DNA of 64,000 nt, from the NCBI RefSeq assembly GCF_006337165.1, contig NZ_CP040896.1:4960001-5024000 (forward strand). The letters run 5' to 3'. A model generated the notes under the pieces. That model ran no database searches, was not told the DNA's origin, and saw only the letters and a program-made list of their open reading frames with translations. Of the stretch, positions 9,913-18,000 are shown piece after piece; the first letter of the stretch is position 1; each line of letters begins with the position of its first letter. The position numbers and the translations under genes were made by a program. Origin of the DNA: Hymenobacter jejuensis. GTDB lineage: Bacteria > Bacteroidota > Bacteroidia > Cytophagales > Hymenobacteraceae.

Positions 9913-9958
9913 CCACAACAAGAAAAGCCACTTCGCGAAGTGGCTTTTCTTGTTGTGG
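9913..9958 (-). terminator. 46-bp perfect loopless palindrome, terminator of tRNA-Arg
   Basis: Bases 9913-9935 are the exact reverse complement of 9936-9958 with no loop. On the minus strand it starts with the CCA of tRNA-Arg, so the tRNA 3' end is inside the stem. The stem contains AAGAAAAGCC/GGCTTTTCTT, giving a T-rich 3' flank. Being symmetrical it could also act on plus-strand transcription. Confidence 0.7.
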
Positions 9959-10032
9959 TACCCCGTAAGAGATTCGAACTCCTGACCTACTGCTTAGAAG
10001 GCAGCCGCTCTATCCAACTGAGCTAACGAGGC
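9956..10032 (-). tRNA. tRNA-Arg (anticodon TCT)
   Basis: 77 bases including an encoded CCA. The acceptor stem GCCTCGT pairs with ACGGGGT (two G-T wobbles), the discriminator is A, the D-arm has AGCTCAGTTGGATAGAGC, the anticodon loop CTTCTAA sits between GCTGC and GCAGT, and the T-loop is GTTCGAATC. The anticodon TCT reads AGA/AGG arginine codons. Confidence 0.95.
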
Positions 10033-10077
10033 CTAATTCTAGGATGGCTAATGTAGTAAGAAACCTAACAGCTTACA

Positions 10078-10114
10078 AAAAAAGGCCTCTCACTTAGCGT
10101 AAGAGGCCTTTTTT
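10078..10114 (-). terminator. Terminator of tRNA-Pro
   Basis: Thirteen-bp perfect stem AAAAAAGGCCTCT/AGAGGCCTTTTTT with an 11-base loop between the tRNA-Pro and tRNA-Arg genes; T-run on both strands. Confidence 0.8.
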
Positions 10115-10139
10115 GAACTAAGGGCAAAACCCTGAAACG

Positions 10140-10213
10140 TCGGGGTGGCAGGATTCGAACCTACGACCTCCTGCTCCCAAAGCAGGCGCGATACCGGGCT
10201 ACGCTACACCCCG
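10140..10213 (-). tRNA. tRNA-Pro (anticodon TGG)
   Basis: 74 bases with acceptor stem CGGGGTG/CACCCCG, discriminator A, D-arm with GTAGCCCGGTATCGC, anticodon stem CCTGC/GCAGG around TTTGGGA, and T-loop GTTCGAATC. CCA is not encoded, unlike the neighbouring tRNA-Arg. Confidence 0.95.
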
Positions 10214-10656
10214 AAAACCTCCTTGCAAAGAAACGATAAGCGATCCTGACCGTGCTCTTTGCCTTTTGGTGGCACAAATGTAGAAAATACTTTTGGAACG
10301 AAGCGCAAGTTTTTTGAGGATTGGTGTCCAATACTGGGCTGTTGAAGATATGTCCAGGCCCTAAATAACACAGTATCAATAACTAGGGGCGCTGTAAAAA
10401 ATCTTCACCCTTGCTTAAAGGCCTCCCTAGCCAATCTGTGCACTCCTAGCACTTCTCCCTGCCCCGACACATGAAATAAATACGCTCAAGCAATAGTATA
10501 ATCTATTGACTGTTAAGTATTTATATAAATATTGAGATTTATTGCATGCACAATTCAGGAGGGTGTGCGCTAGAATTTAAGGGACCACTATCGGCTCGAC
10601 TATATGAGGCTTCGTATAAGTAAAGTCCATCTACTTTAAACCCTTATAAAGCTGCT
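10214..10656. other. Intergenic region upstream of the small acidic ORF
   Basis: Contains an AT-rich block around 10490-10545 with TAAGTATTTATATAAATATT, similar in character to the AT-rich inverted repeats found elsewhere in the window. No gene is recognisable. Confidence 0.5.
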
Positions 10657-10929
10657 ATGGAGCCTACACCTCAGCCAAAGCCCTTTGCCCCAACGCCGGA
10701 TACCCCTAGAGTTGGACCCGAAACCCCTGAAAATACAGTTGGCCCCAGCAACGAGCAACCAGCGGATAGTCAGCCGGATCGAAGCCCAAGTGCGCTCGAG
10801 CAACCAGCGGACACACCCGTTAGCACAGAGCCAGATGCAGATGCTGACCCTTCTGTTGACACAGATGCCAGTTCAGAAACCGAAACTGACCCCGGCGCAA
10901 GCGCTACCAACGACGCTCACCCGCTTTGA
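10657..10929 (+). CDS. Small acidic Pro/Thr/Asp-rich protein of unknown function
   Basis: A 90-residue open frame with strongly biased composition: Pro/Thr-rich first half, then Asp/Ser/Glu-rich second half (predicted very acidic and disordered). There are two imperfect repeats around the sequence EQPADS/EQPADTP. No signal peptide, membrane segment or known domain is visible. It lies between two minus-strand tRNA genes and ends 46 bases before a strong bidirectional terminator. A second overlapping frame at 10685-10963 looks less protein-like. It may be a genuine small gene or a chance frame; there is no homology evidence here. Confidence 0.35.
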   Translation: MEPTPQPKPFAPTPDTPRVGPETPENTVGPSNEQPADSQPDRSPSALEQPADTPVSTEPDADADPSVDTDASSETETDPGASATNDAHPL

Positions 10930-10974
10930 TGTTGCCAGCTTTGCTCAACACTTTTGGAATTAGCTGCAAATGCA

Positions 10975-11014
10975 AAAAGCCCCGGATGCTACTTATGCAG
11001 CATCCGGGGCTTTT
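10975..11014. terminator. Bidirectional terminator
   Basis: Sixteen-bp perfect stem AAAAGCCCCGGATGCT/AGCATCCGGGGCTTTT with an 8-base loop; serves the minus-strand tRNA-Ser and the plus-strand small ORF. Confidence 0.8.
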
Positions 11015-11023
11015 AAACTTATG

Positions 11024-11111
11024 CGGAGAGAGGGGGATTCGAACCCCCGGTAGCCTTTAGAGCTACGGCAGTTTAGCAAACTACTGGTTTCAGCCACTCA
11101 CCCATCTCTCC
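11024..11111 (-). tRNA. tRNA-Ser (anticodon GCT)
   Basis: 88 bases, with the long variable arm of class II tRNAs. Acceptor stem GGAGAGA/TCTCTCC, discriminator G, anticodon stem GTAGT/ACTGC around TTGCTAA, T-arm GGGGG/CCCCC. The anticodon GCT reads AGC/AGT. Confidence 0.95.
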
Positions 11112-11237
11112 CGATGAGGCCTCTTCCGGCCGAAGAGTGCGCAAATATACAACTAGAACGCAAAAACAAACTCTGTCGAAAAAATTATCTTTCATCTTTC
11201 AGTTGCTGCAACGCCTCTTTTTGCGTCCTCAGGACGT

Positions 11238-11245
11238 TATCTTTG
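11238..11245 (+). promoter_or_regulatory. Candidate -7 box of the batB-like gene
   Basis: TATCTTTG fits TAnnTTTG and lies 56 bases before the TTG start. The upstream TTG box is not at the ideal distance. Confidence 0.4.
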
Positions 11246-11301
11246 CTTTCATGCGGCCCTCTCCTGCACGCTTTTACAATGACTATTAGCCAGTTGCTGT
11301 T

Positions 11302-12282
11302 TTGCTGAATTGGGCATATCCACTTTCTTGGCCGGAAATATTGGCGGCAGCATTATTTGTGTTGCTGTATCTGGGCTACGTGTTCCGGACCCGGCGATTG
11401 GCGACGCCACTGGAGCAACGGGGATGGCCCGTTGGCTGGAAGCTTGGCTTGCGGCTGCTTTATTTCCCGTTGCTTTTGGTGGCCTTACTCGGGCCGGCGT
11501 ATGGCGTTACGCAACAGCCGGTACGCACCTCGGGCAAGGATGTGTGGCTGCTCGTAGATCTCTCCCGTTCGATGGACGCGACCGATGTCGCTCCTTCGCG
11601 CTTACAAAAGGCTAAGGCTGAGCTAACATCCCTCGTCAATCGTTTTCAAGCTGACCGCATCGGGCTGATTGTATTTTCTTCCGATGCTTTCATTCAGTGC
11701 CCGCTTACGTACGATCAGGTTGCTTTGCAGTTGTTTATCAACACTTTACAGACTACCTTAATCCCAGCGGGAAGCACCGATCTGGCGGCACCGCTTGAAC
11801 TGGTTCTGACCCGTGTAGGCGCCACTCCTCAGACGGTGGGCGGACCGCCGCGGGCCACGGCGCTGGTGCTGGTAAGCGATGGCGAAGACTTCAGCGACAA
11901 TCTGGAGCCGACGCTGCGGGTGCTGGCCCGTTCGGGGGCCCGGTTGTTTGCTATGGGCGTCGGTACGCTGGAAGGAGCGCGGTTAGCGAAGCCCCACGGC
12001 CGGGGTTTTGTGCGCGACAATCGGGGCCGGGATGCCGTTACGCGGTTGGCTCCTACGACTTTACGGCGGTTGGCCGAACAGACAGGAGGACAGTATTTCG
12101 AGCTGACGGACGCTCACAATGAGTTTCCGTTGCTGGTAAATGCCTTGAACCGAGTGGAGGGCCAAGCCGAACAAGTCAGGACGGTGGCTGTGGCCGACAA
12201 CCGCTACCGGTTTCCGCTGGTGATAGGCTTGTTGCTATTTGCGCTGGATATTTTGCTGACTGTCAAAGTAATACGATTGTGA
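11302..12282 (+). CDS. VWA-domain membrane protein, BatB/BatA-like
   Basis: 326 residues. A membrane segment near the N-terminus (EILAAALFVLLYLGYVF), a second at about residues 47-67, a von Willebrand factor A domain from about residue 85 to 280, and a final membrane segment at the C-terminus. The MIDAS metal site is visible as DLSRSMD, with a Thr in GSTDLAAPL and an Asp in VSDGEDF. This is the layout of Bat (Bacteroides aerotolerance) proteins. The start is TTG at 11302: a stop codon sits in frame 15 bases upstream and no ATG intervenes. It overlaps the next gene by four bases. The rest of the usual operon (MoxR ATPase, DUF58, BatD) is not here. Confidence 0.85.
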   Translation: MLNWAYPLSWPEILAAALFVLLYLGYVFRTRRLATPLEQRGWPVGWKLGLRLLYFPLLLVALLGPAYGVTQQPVRTSGKDVWLLVDLSRSMDATDVAPSRLQKAKAELTSLVNRFQADRIGLIVFSSDAFIQCPLTYDQVALQLFINTLQTTLIPAGSTDLAAPLELVLTRVGATPQTVGGPPRATALVLVSDGEDFSDNLEPTLRVLARSGARLFAMGVGTLEGARLAKPHGRGFVRDNRGRDAVTRLAPTTLRRLAEQTGGQYFELTDAHNEFPLLVNALNRVEGQAEQVRTVAVADNRYRFPLVIGLLLFALDILLTVKVIRL

Positions 12283-13274
12283 AAAGCGCGATCTTGATCA
12301 GTATTCTTCTCCTGAGCACCTGGAGTGCCCTCACGCACATCCGCGACCGCAACGCGGCAGTGCGTAAAGCGGAACTGGCCTATTCCCGCGGCGATTTTGA
12401 CGGAGCGGCTCGCTCTTACCGCCAAGCAGTAGAAGCATTTGGTGCGCAAGACGAGTCCATCCTGCTGAACTTAGCCCACGCAAGCGCGCGCGCTGGGCAG
12501 CCTGTGACTGCACGCAGTTATTACAATCGATTGCTTACCAGCAAGTTAGTTACTACACGCAGTGTAGCGCAGCAGCAGCTGGCCGTGTTAGCGGCCCAGA
12601 AAGGCGATTATGCTCAAGCAACGGCCCTTTCTCGGCGGGCACTCCAACTCAATCCCAACAACGCCGAAGCACGCTACAATTACGAAGTATTGCGCGAGTA
12701 CCTGACGCGTAACCCCAACCAACCTCACCTGCCCAAGTCGGCACCGCAACCTTCGGCTGCCGGAGGCAAAGAGCGGCGCCCCCGCGATCCGCAAAGTCAG
12801 GCCGATCAGCCGCGTTCCAAAGCAGGCAACGACCGCACCGGCGAACTCAACGACCCAACTCAGCCCACCGATCCGCTCAATGCCCCACAGCGGCAACCCG
12901 ATGCCAACGGCCAGCGCGATCCCGATCGCCCTAGCGAAACCCCTGGCTCAGCTGCGACGGGCGGTTTTCAGCCGGGCTCGGGCGCTAATCGGAGCGTAGC
13001 ACAAGGCTCTGAGCCGGGCGATGTGCGTGGCTTAAGCTACAACGCCCGCGGCCCCGAAGCCAGCGAAGGCCGCGGCCGACGGGCGGGCACCGAGCAAGCC
13101 GCTTTCGACGAGGCCCAGCTTCAGACTCAGCGAGCCCGCCTTCAGCAAATGAACGTGAGCGCGGGCCAAGCGCGGCAAATCCTAGATGCTTTGCATGCTT
13201 CGGAGCAGCAGTATTTGCAGCAACTGCCACACAAAGGCACATCTAAAACAGCGTCTGGCAAGCCTAATTGGTAA
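12279..13274 (+). CDS. TPR-repeat protein, BatC-like
   Basis: 331 residues with GTG start overlapping the preceding stop (GTGA), so the two genes are translationally coupled. An N-terminal hydrophobic anchor (ILISILLLSTWSAL) is followed by tetratricopeptide repeats at about residues 28-135 (RKAELAYSRGDFDGAARSYR; ATALSRRALQLNPNNAEARY). A long Pro/Arg/Gly/Asp-rich linker follows, then a conserved-looking tail ending QILDALHASEQQYLQQLP, which resembles the BatC tail. It probably forms a periplasmic scaffold with the VWA protein; that role is inferred from the pairing only. Confidence 0.8.
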   Translation: MKSAILISILLLSTWSALTHIRDRNAAVRKAELAYSRGDFDGAARSYRQAVEAFGAQDESILLNLAHASARAGQPVTARSYYNRLLTSKLVTTRSVAQQQLAVLAAQKGDYAQATALSRRALQLNPNNAEARYNYEVLREYLTRNPNQPHLPKSAPQPSAAGGKERRPRDPQSQADQPRSKAGNDRTGELNDPTQPTDPLNAPQRQPDANGQRDPDRPSETPGSAATGGFQPGSGANRSVAQGSEPGDVRGLSYNARGPEASEGRGRRAGTEQAAFDEAQLQTQRARLQQMNVSAGQARQILDALHASEQQYLQQLPHKGTSKTASGKPNW

Positions 13275-13292
13275 GAAGAGGAAAAAATATTT

Positions 13293-13329
13293 ATTATGTA
13301 AATACTTGAACGTCAAGCATTTACATAAT
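13293..13329. repeat. AT-rich inverted repeat
   Basis: Arms of 17 bases (ATTATGTAAATACTTGA and its reverse complement with one mismatch) around a 3-base centre. It lies just after the batC-like gene and belongs to the family of TTGA/TCAA-centred intergenic inverted repeats in this window. Confidence 0.75.
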
Positions 13330-13534
13330 TACCATCTTGCCTTACTGTTAGCGATAGTTTGGCAAAGTTTATCCGGCAGCGTTACATGCCGAGGCAAGTT
13401 GCAGTGTTTTACAGCCAAATGGTTGAGCGAGCGGTTTACCGTTCATTTTGTTCTACCGAAGTGGCCGCATACAGCTGCCAACGCAATTAGTACCTTTACA
13501 GCCTAATCTAACCACCCACCCCCTCTCTTATAGT

Positions 13535-14719
13535 ATGCAGATCAAAGAAGTGGTAATCGTCGCCGCGGTGCGCACCCCCATTGGCTCCTTCGGCGGCAGC
13601 CTATCCTCCCTTTCAGCCACCGATCTCGGCGCCATTGCGCTGAAAGGCGCGCTGGAAAAAGCCGGCGTCGATCCGAAAGAAGTACAGCAGGTGATTATGG
13701 GCAACGTGATCTCCGCCAATTTGGGCCAGGCTCCGGCTCGTCAGGCGGCTCGCAAAGCCGGCTTGCCCGACACCGTCGAATGCACAACCGTCAACAAAGT
13801 ATGCGCTTCGGGCTCCAAAGCTATTATGTTTGCCGCCCAAGCCATCATGCTGGGGCAGGCTGATGTCGTGCTAGCGGGCGGCATGGAAAGCATGTCGAAT
13901 GTGCCCTATTACCTCGATAAAGCCCGTTTCGGGGCCAAATACGGCCACGGCCAAATGATTGATGGGCTGGTGCGCGATGGTCTGTGGGACCCGTATCACG
14001 ATTATGCTATGGGCAATGCCGCCGAAAATACGGCCAAAGAAATGGGCATCACGCGCGAAGAGCAGGATGCCTTCGCCATTGAGTCGTACACGCGCAGTGC
14101 CAAGGCGGCGAAAGAAGGCAAGAAGAAGGACGAAATTGTGCCGGTGACCATCGAAAGCCGGGGCAAAACCACTGTCATTGAAGACGATGAGGAGTATCTC
14201 AAAGTGGATTTCGCCAAAGTTCCGGGTCTGAAGCCGGCCTTTATTAAGGAAGGGGGCACCGTTACGGCGGCCAACGCCTCTACCCTCAACGACGGCGCGG
14301 CCGCTGTTCTGCTGATGAGCCGCGAAAAAGCCGAAGCGCTTGGTATTCAGCCACTTGCTAAAATCCTGGGTTTTGCCGACGCTGAGCAGTCTCCCGAATG
14401 GTTTACGACTTCGCCCTCACTAGCCATCCCGAAGGCGTTGAAGCATGCTGGTGTGGAAGCGCAGAATGTTGATTTCTATGAGATTAACGAGGCTTTCTCA
14501 GTCGTGTCGCTGGCTAACAATAAGCTACTGAACCTAGAAGGCAGCAAGGTCAATGTGTACGGTGGGGCTGTGTCGCTGGGCCACCCGCTGGGTGCTTCGG
14601 GCGCGCGCATCGTGACTACGCTGCTGAATGTGATGCGCAATGAAGGCGGCAAAATCGGCGTGACCGGCATCTGCAACGGCGGTGGCGGCGCTTCCAGCAT
14701 CGTGCTAGAAAAACTGTAA
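13535..14719 (+). CDS. Acetyl-CoA C-acetyltransferase (thiolase)
   Basis: 394 residues from the ATG at 13535; an upstream frame extension from 13448 has no conserved residues. The thiolase condenses or cleaves acetyl-CoA units (acetoacetyl-CoA or beta-ketoacyl-CoA). The nucleophile is Cys90 in NKVCASGSKA, the base histidine is in SLGHPLGASG, and the second catalytic cysteine is in GICNGGGGAS; NEAF is also present. The length and motifs fit the AtoB/PhaA class. It stands alone with its own strong terminator, so there is no pathway context to choose between fatty acid breakdown, ketogenesis and mevalonate supply. Confidence 0.95.
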   Translation: MQIKEVVIVAAVRTPIGSFGGSLSSLSATDLGAIALKGALEKAGVDPKEVQQVIMGNVISANLGQAPARQAARKAGLPDTVECTTVNKVCASGSKAIMFAAQAIMLGQADVVLAGGMESMSNVPYYLDKARFGAKYGHGQMIDGLVRDGLWDPYHDYAMGNAAENTAKEMGITREEQDAFAIESYTRSAKAAKEGKKKDEIVPVTIESRGKTTVIEDDEEYLKVDFAKVPGLKPAFIKEGGTVTAANASTLNDGAAAVLLMSREKAEALGIQPLAKILGFADAEQSPEWFTTSPSLAIPKALKHAGVEAQNVDFYEINEAFSVVSLANNKLLNLEGSKVNVYGGAVSLGHPLGASGARIVTTLLNVMRNEGGKIGVTGICNGGGGASSIVLEKL

Positions 14720-14732
14720 ACCCTTCATTATC

Positions 14733-14779
14733 AAATAAAAAAAGCCGCGCACCCAATGGGTGCGCGGCTTTTTTTATTT
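14733..14779 (+). terminator. Terminator of the thiolase gene
   Basis: Twenty-two-bp perfect stem with a 3-base loop; the core AAAGCCGCGCACCC and its complement are flanked by A- and T-runs. It starts 13 bases after the stop codon. Confidence 0.85.
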
Positions 14780-15006
14780 TTCCTGGTTAACTAGGACGAA
14801 TCAGTAATACTCATTATATATTTCGTAATTCTATACCTTTTTTATTAAAAATATTGTAATAAATCAACGATTGCATTAGCACGCTTCGGGCTTTTATGTA
14901 CATTAATTGTTAATTTATGCAAATTCACCTGTTTGACTTTGCTTAAACGGAGCTTGGCTCATGGAATTGCCAAGTTGAACTCTCATCTACGATACCGAAA
15001 TAGCTG

Positions 15007-18000
15007 ATGAAGCCGTTCTCTAATAACGAGCCGGGGTTGTATCGCCAAGAGTTTGAACACGACTCCTGCGGCACAGGATTTATCACCCACATCAACGGCC
15101 ACAAATCCCACCAGACCATCAGCGATGCGCTGACGATGCTCGAAAATATGGAGCACCGCGGCGCCTGCGGCTGCGATTCCGATTCGGGCGATGGTGCGGG
15201 CATTCTTTTTCAGCTGCCCCACGTTTTTTTGCTGGAAGAGTGCTTAGACCTTGACATCTGTCTGCCTGAAGCGGGGCAATATGGCGTCGGCATGGTCTTT
15301 TTGCCGAAACAAATCGCGGCCAAGGCGGCTTGCAAGGCAGTTATTAGCAAATCGGCGGAGAAGCTGGGCATGAAGGTGTTAGGCTATCGCCGTGTGCCGG
15401 TTAACCCCGCCGGAATCGGGGCAACGGCCTTGGCGGCTGAGCCAGATATCGAGCAGGTATTCGTGGCGCGCCCAGTGGCTATTGCTACACCCGAAGATTT
15501 TGAGCGCAAGCTGTATGTGTTGCGGCGCTTCATTACCAAAACCGTTTCCGAAACGGTGAAAGTAGGCGGCGACCAATTCTACTTCACATCGTTTTCGTGT
15601 CGGGTCATCGTCTACAAAGGCCAGCTAACTACCTATCAGGTAAGAAGTTACTTCCCCGATCTTTCCGACGAGCGCGTTACGTCCGCCTTCGGGATGATTC
15701 ACTCCCGTTTTTCTACCAATACGTTTCCGTCGTGGAAGCTGGCGCAGCCGTTCCGCTTGCTGGCGCACAACGGCGAGATTAACACGCTGACGGGCAACCT
15801 GAACTGGTTCTATTCGGGCCTGCGCTCCTACGTTTCGCCGTATTTCTCGGCCGAAGAAATGGACATGCTGCTGCCCGTGATCGACAACAACCAGTCGGAT
15901 TCGGCATGCCTTGACAACATCGTGGAGATTCTGCTGCACTCGGGGCGCTCGCTGCCGCACGTCATGATGATGTTGGTGCCGGAAGCTTGGGACGGCAACA
16001 CGCAGATGGATCCGCTCAAAAAGGCCTTCTACGAGTTCCACGCCACGTTTATGGCGCCCTGGGATGGTCCGGCGGCCCTCACTTTTACCGATGGCACGAC
16101 CATCGGCGCTATGCTCGACCGCAACGGGCTGCGTCCGTTGCGCTACCTCGTCACCAGCGACGACCGCGTAATTGTGGCTTCCGAAGCCGGCGTGTTGCCG
16201 ATTGCGGAAGAAACCGTAGTGGCAAAAGGCCGTTTGCAGCCCGGCAAGATGTTCTTGATCGACATTGCAGCCGGCAAAATCATCACCGACGAGGAGATAA
16301 AAGGCGAACTCGGGGCGCGTCAGCCGTACGGTCAATGGCTGGAAAACTATAAGATCAGGCTGGAAGAGCTGCCCGAACCACGGCAGGTTTTCACCGATCT
16401 GGCCGCGGATGCGGTGTTCAAATACCATCAGGTATTTGGCTACACCCGGGAAGATATCGACATGATTATCAAGCCCATGGCGCTGGATGGGAAAGAGCCC
16501 ATCGGGTCGATGGGTACCGACGTGCCACTGGCCGTCCTCTCCGACCGGCCGCAGCACCTTTCCAGCTATTTCAAGCAGTTTTTTGCCCAGGTTACCAACC
16601 CACCCATCGACCCGCTACGCGAGCGGCTGGTGATGAGCTTGGCGACTTTCATGGGCAACAACGGCAACATCCTCGACGAGGACAAAATGCACTGCCACTG
16701 CGTAGCCCTGCAACAGCCAATCCTGACCAATCAAGAGCTGGAAAAGCTGCGCAGCATCGATACTGGCTTGTTTCAGGCCAAAACGCTGCAAACTTATTTC
16801 AAAGCCGATGGGCAGCCAGGCTCTTTGAAAAAAGGACTCGACCGGCTTTGTCGCTACGCGGAAGACGCTGTCAACGACGGCTTTACGGTTCTCATCCTAA
16901 CGGACCGTGCGCTCGACTCCGGCCACGCCCCTATTCCGTCGCTGCTGGCTGTGTCGGCGGTGCATCACCACCTGATCAAGAAAGGCTACCGCGGCGCGGT
17001 GGGCCTGACAGTGGAGGCCGGCGACGTGTGGGAAGTTCACCATTTTGCTTGCCTGCTGGCTTTTGGCGCTACGGCCATCAACCCGTATCTGGCGCTGGCC
17101 AACATCCAAACGATGAAAAACGAGGGCAAGCTCGACACGCACCTCGACGCCAAGCAGCTGTCCAAAAACTACATCAAAGCCGTGTGCGACGGGTTGCTGA
17201 AGATCTTTTCGAAGATGGGCATCTCGACGCTGCAATCGTACCACGGCGCGCAAGTGTTTGAGATTCTGGGCATTAACCAAGAGGTTGTCGATCAGTATTT
17301 TACGGGAGCAGTTAGCCGGATCGGCGGGTTGGGCCTGGATGAGATCGCGCGCGAAACCTTGTATAAGCACAACCACGGCTTCGAAGGCTCGGTAGCGGAA
17401 GTGCCGTTGCTGCCGGAAGGCGGTATCTATCAGTGGAAGCGCCGTGGCGAGGCGCACCTCTTCAATCCGCAGACGGTGCACTTGCTGCAGCATGCCACGC
17501 GCTCAAACGATTACGAAACCTATAAGCGCTACGCCAAGCTGGTAAATGAGCAGGGCGAGCAGATGTACACGATTCGTGGCCTGCTGGATTTTGCCCATCA
17601 TCGCGAGGCTGTGCCGCTGACGGAGGTAGAGCCGGCGGAAAGCATCATGAAGCGTTTTGCGACCGGTGCCATGTCGTTTGGGTCGATCTCGCACGAGGCG
17701 CACAGCACGCTGGCCATTGCCATGAACCGCATTGGTGCCAAAAGCAACACGGGCGAAGGCGGCGAAGACGAAAGCCGGTACGAGCGCCTGCCCAACGGCG
17801 ACTCGATGCGTTCGGCCATCAAGCAGATTGCGTCGGCGCGGTTTGGCGTCACGTCGAATTACCTGACCAACGCCGACGAGCTGCAAATCAAGATGGCGCA
17901 GGGCGCCAAGCCCGGCGAAGGCGGGCAACTCCCTGGGCATAAGGTAGATGACTGGATTGCAAAAGTGCGGCACGCGACGCCGGGCGTCGGGCTGATTTCG

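Noticed and set aside
9765..9968. 67-codon open frame before tRNA-Arg
   Set aside because: Runs through the palindromic terminator and into the tRNA; low-quality composition and no motif.
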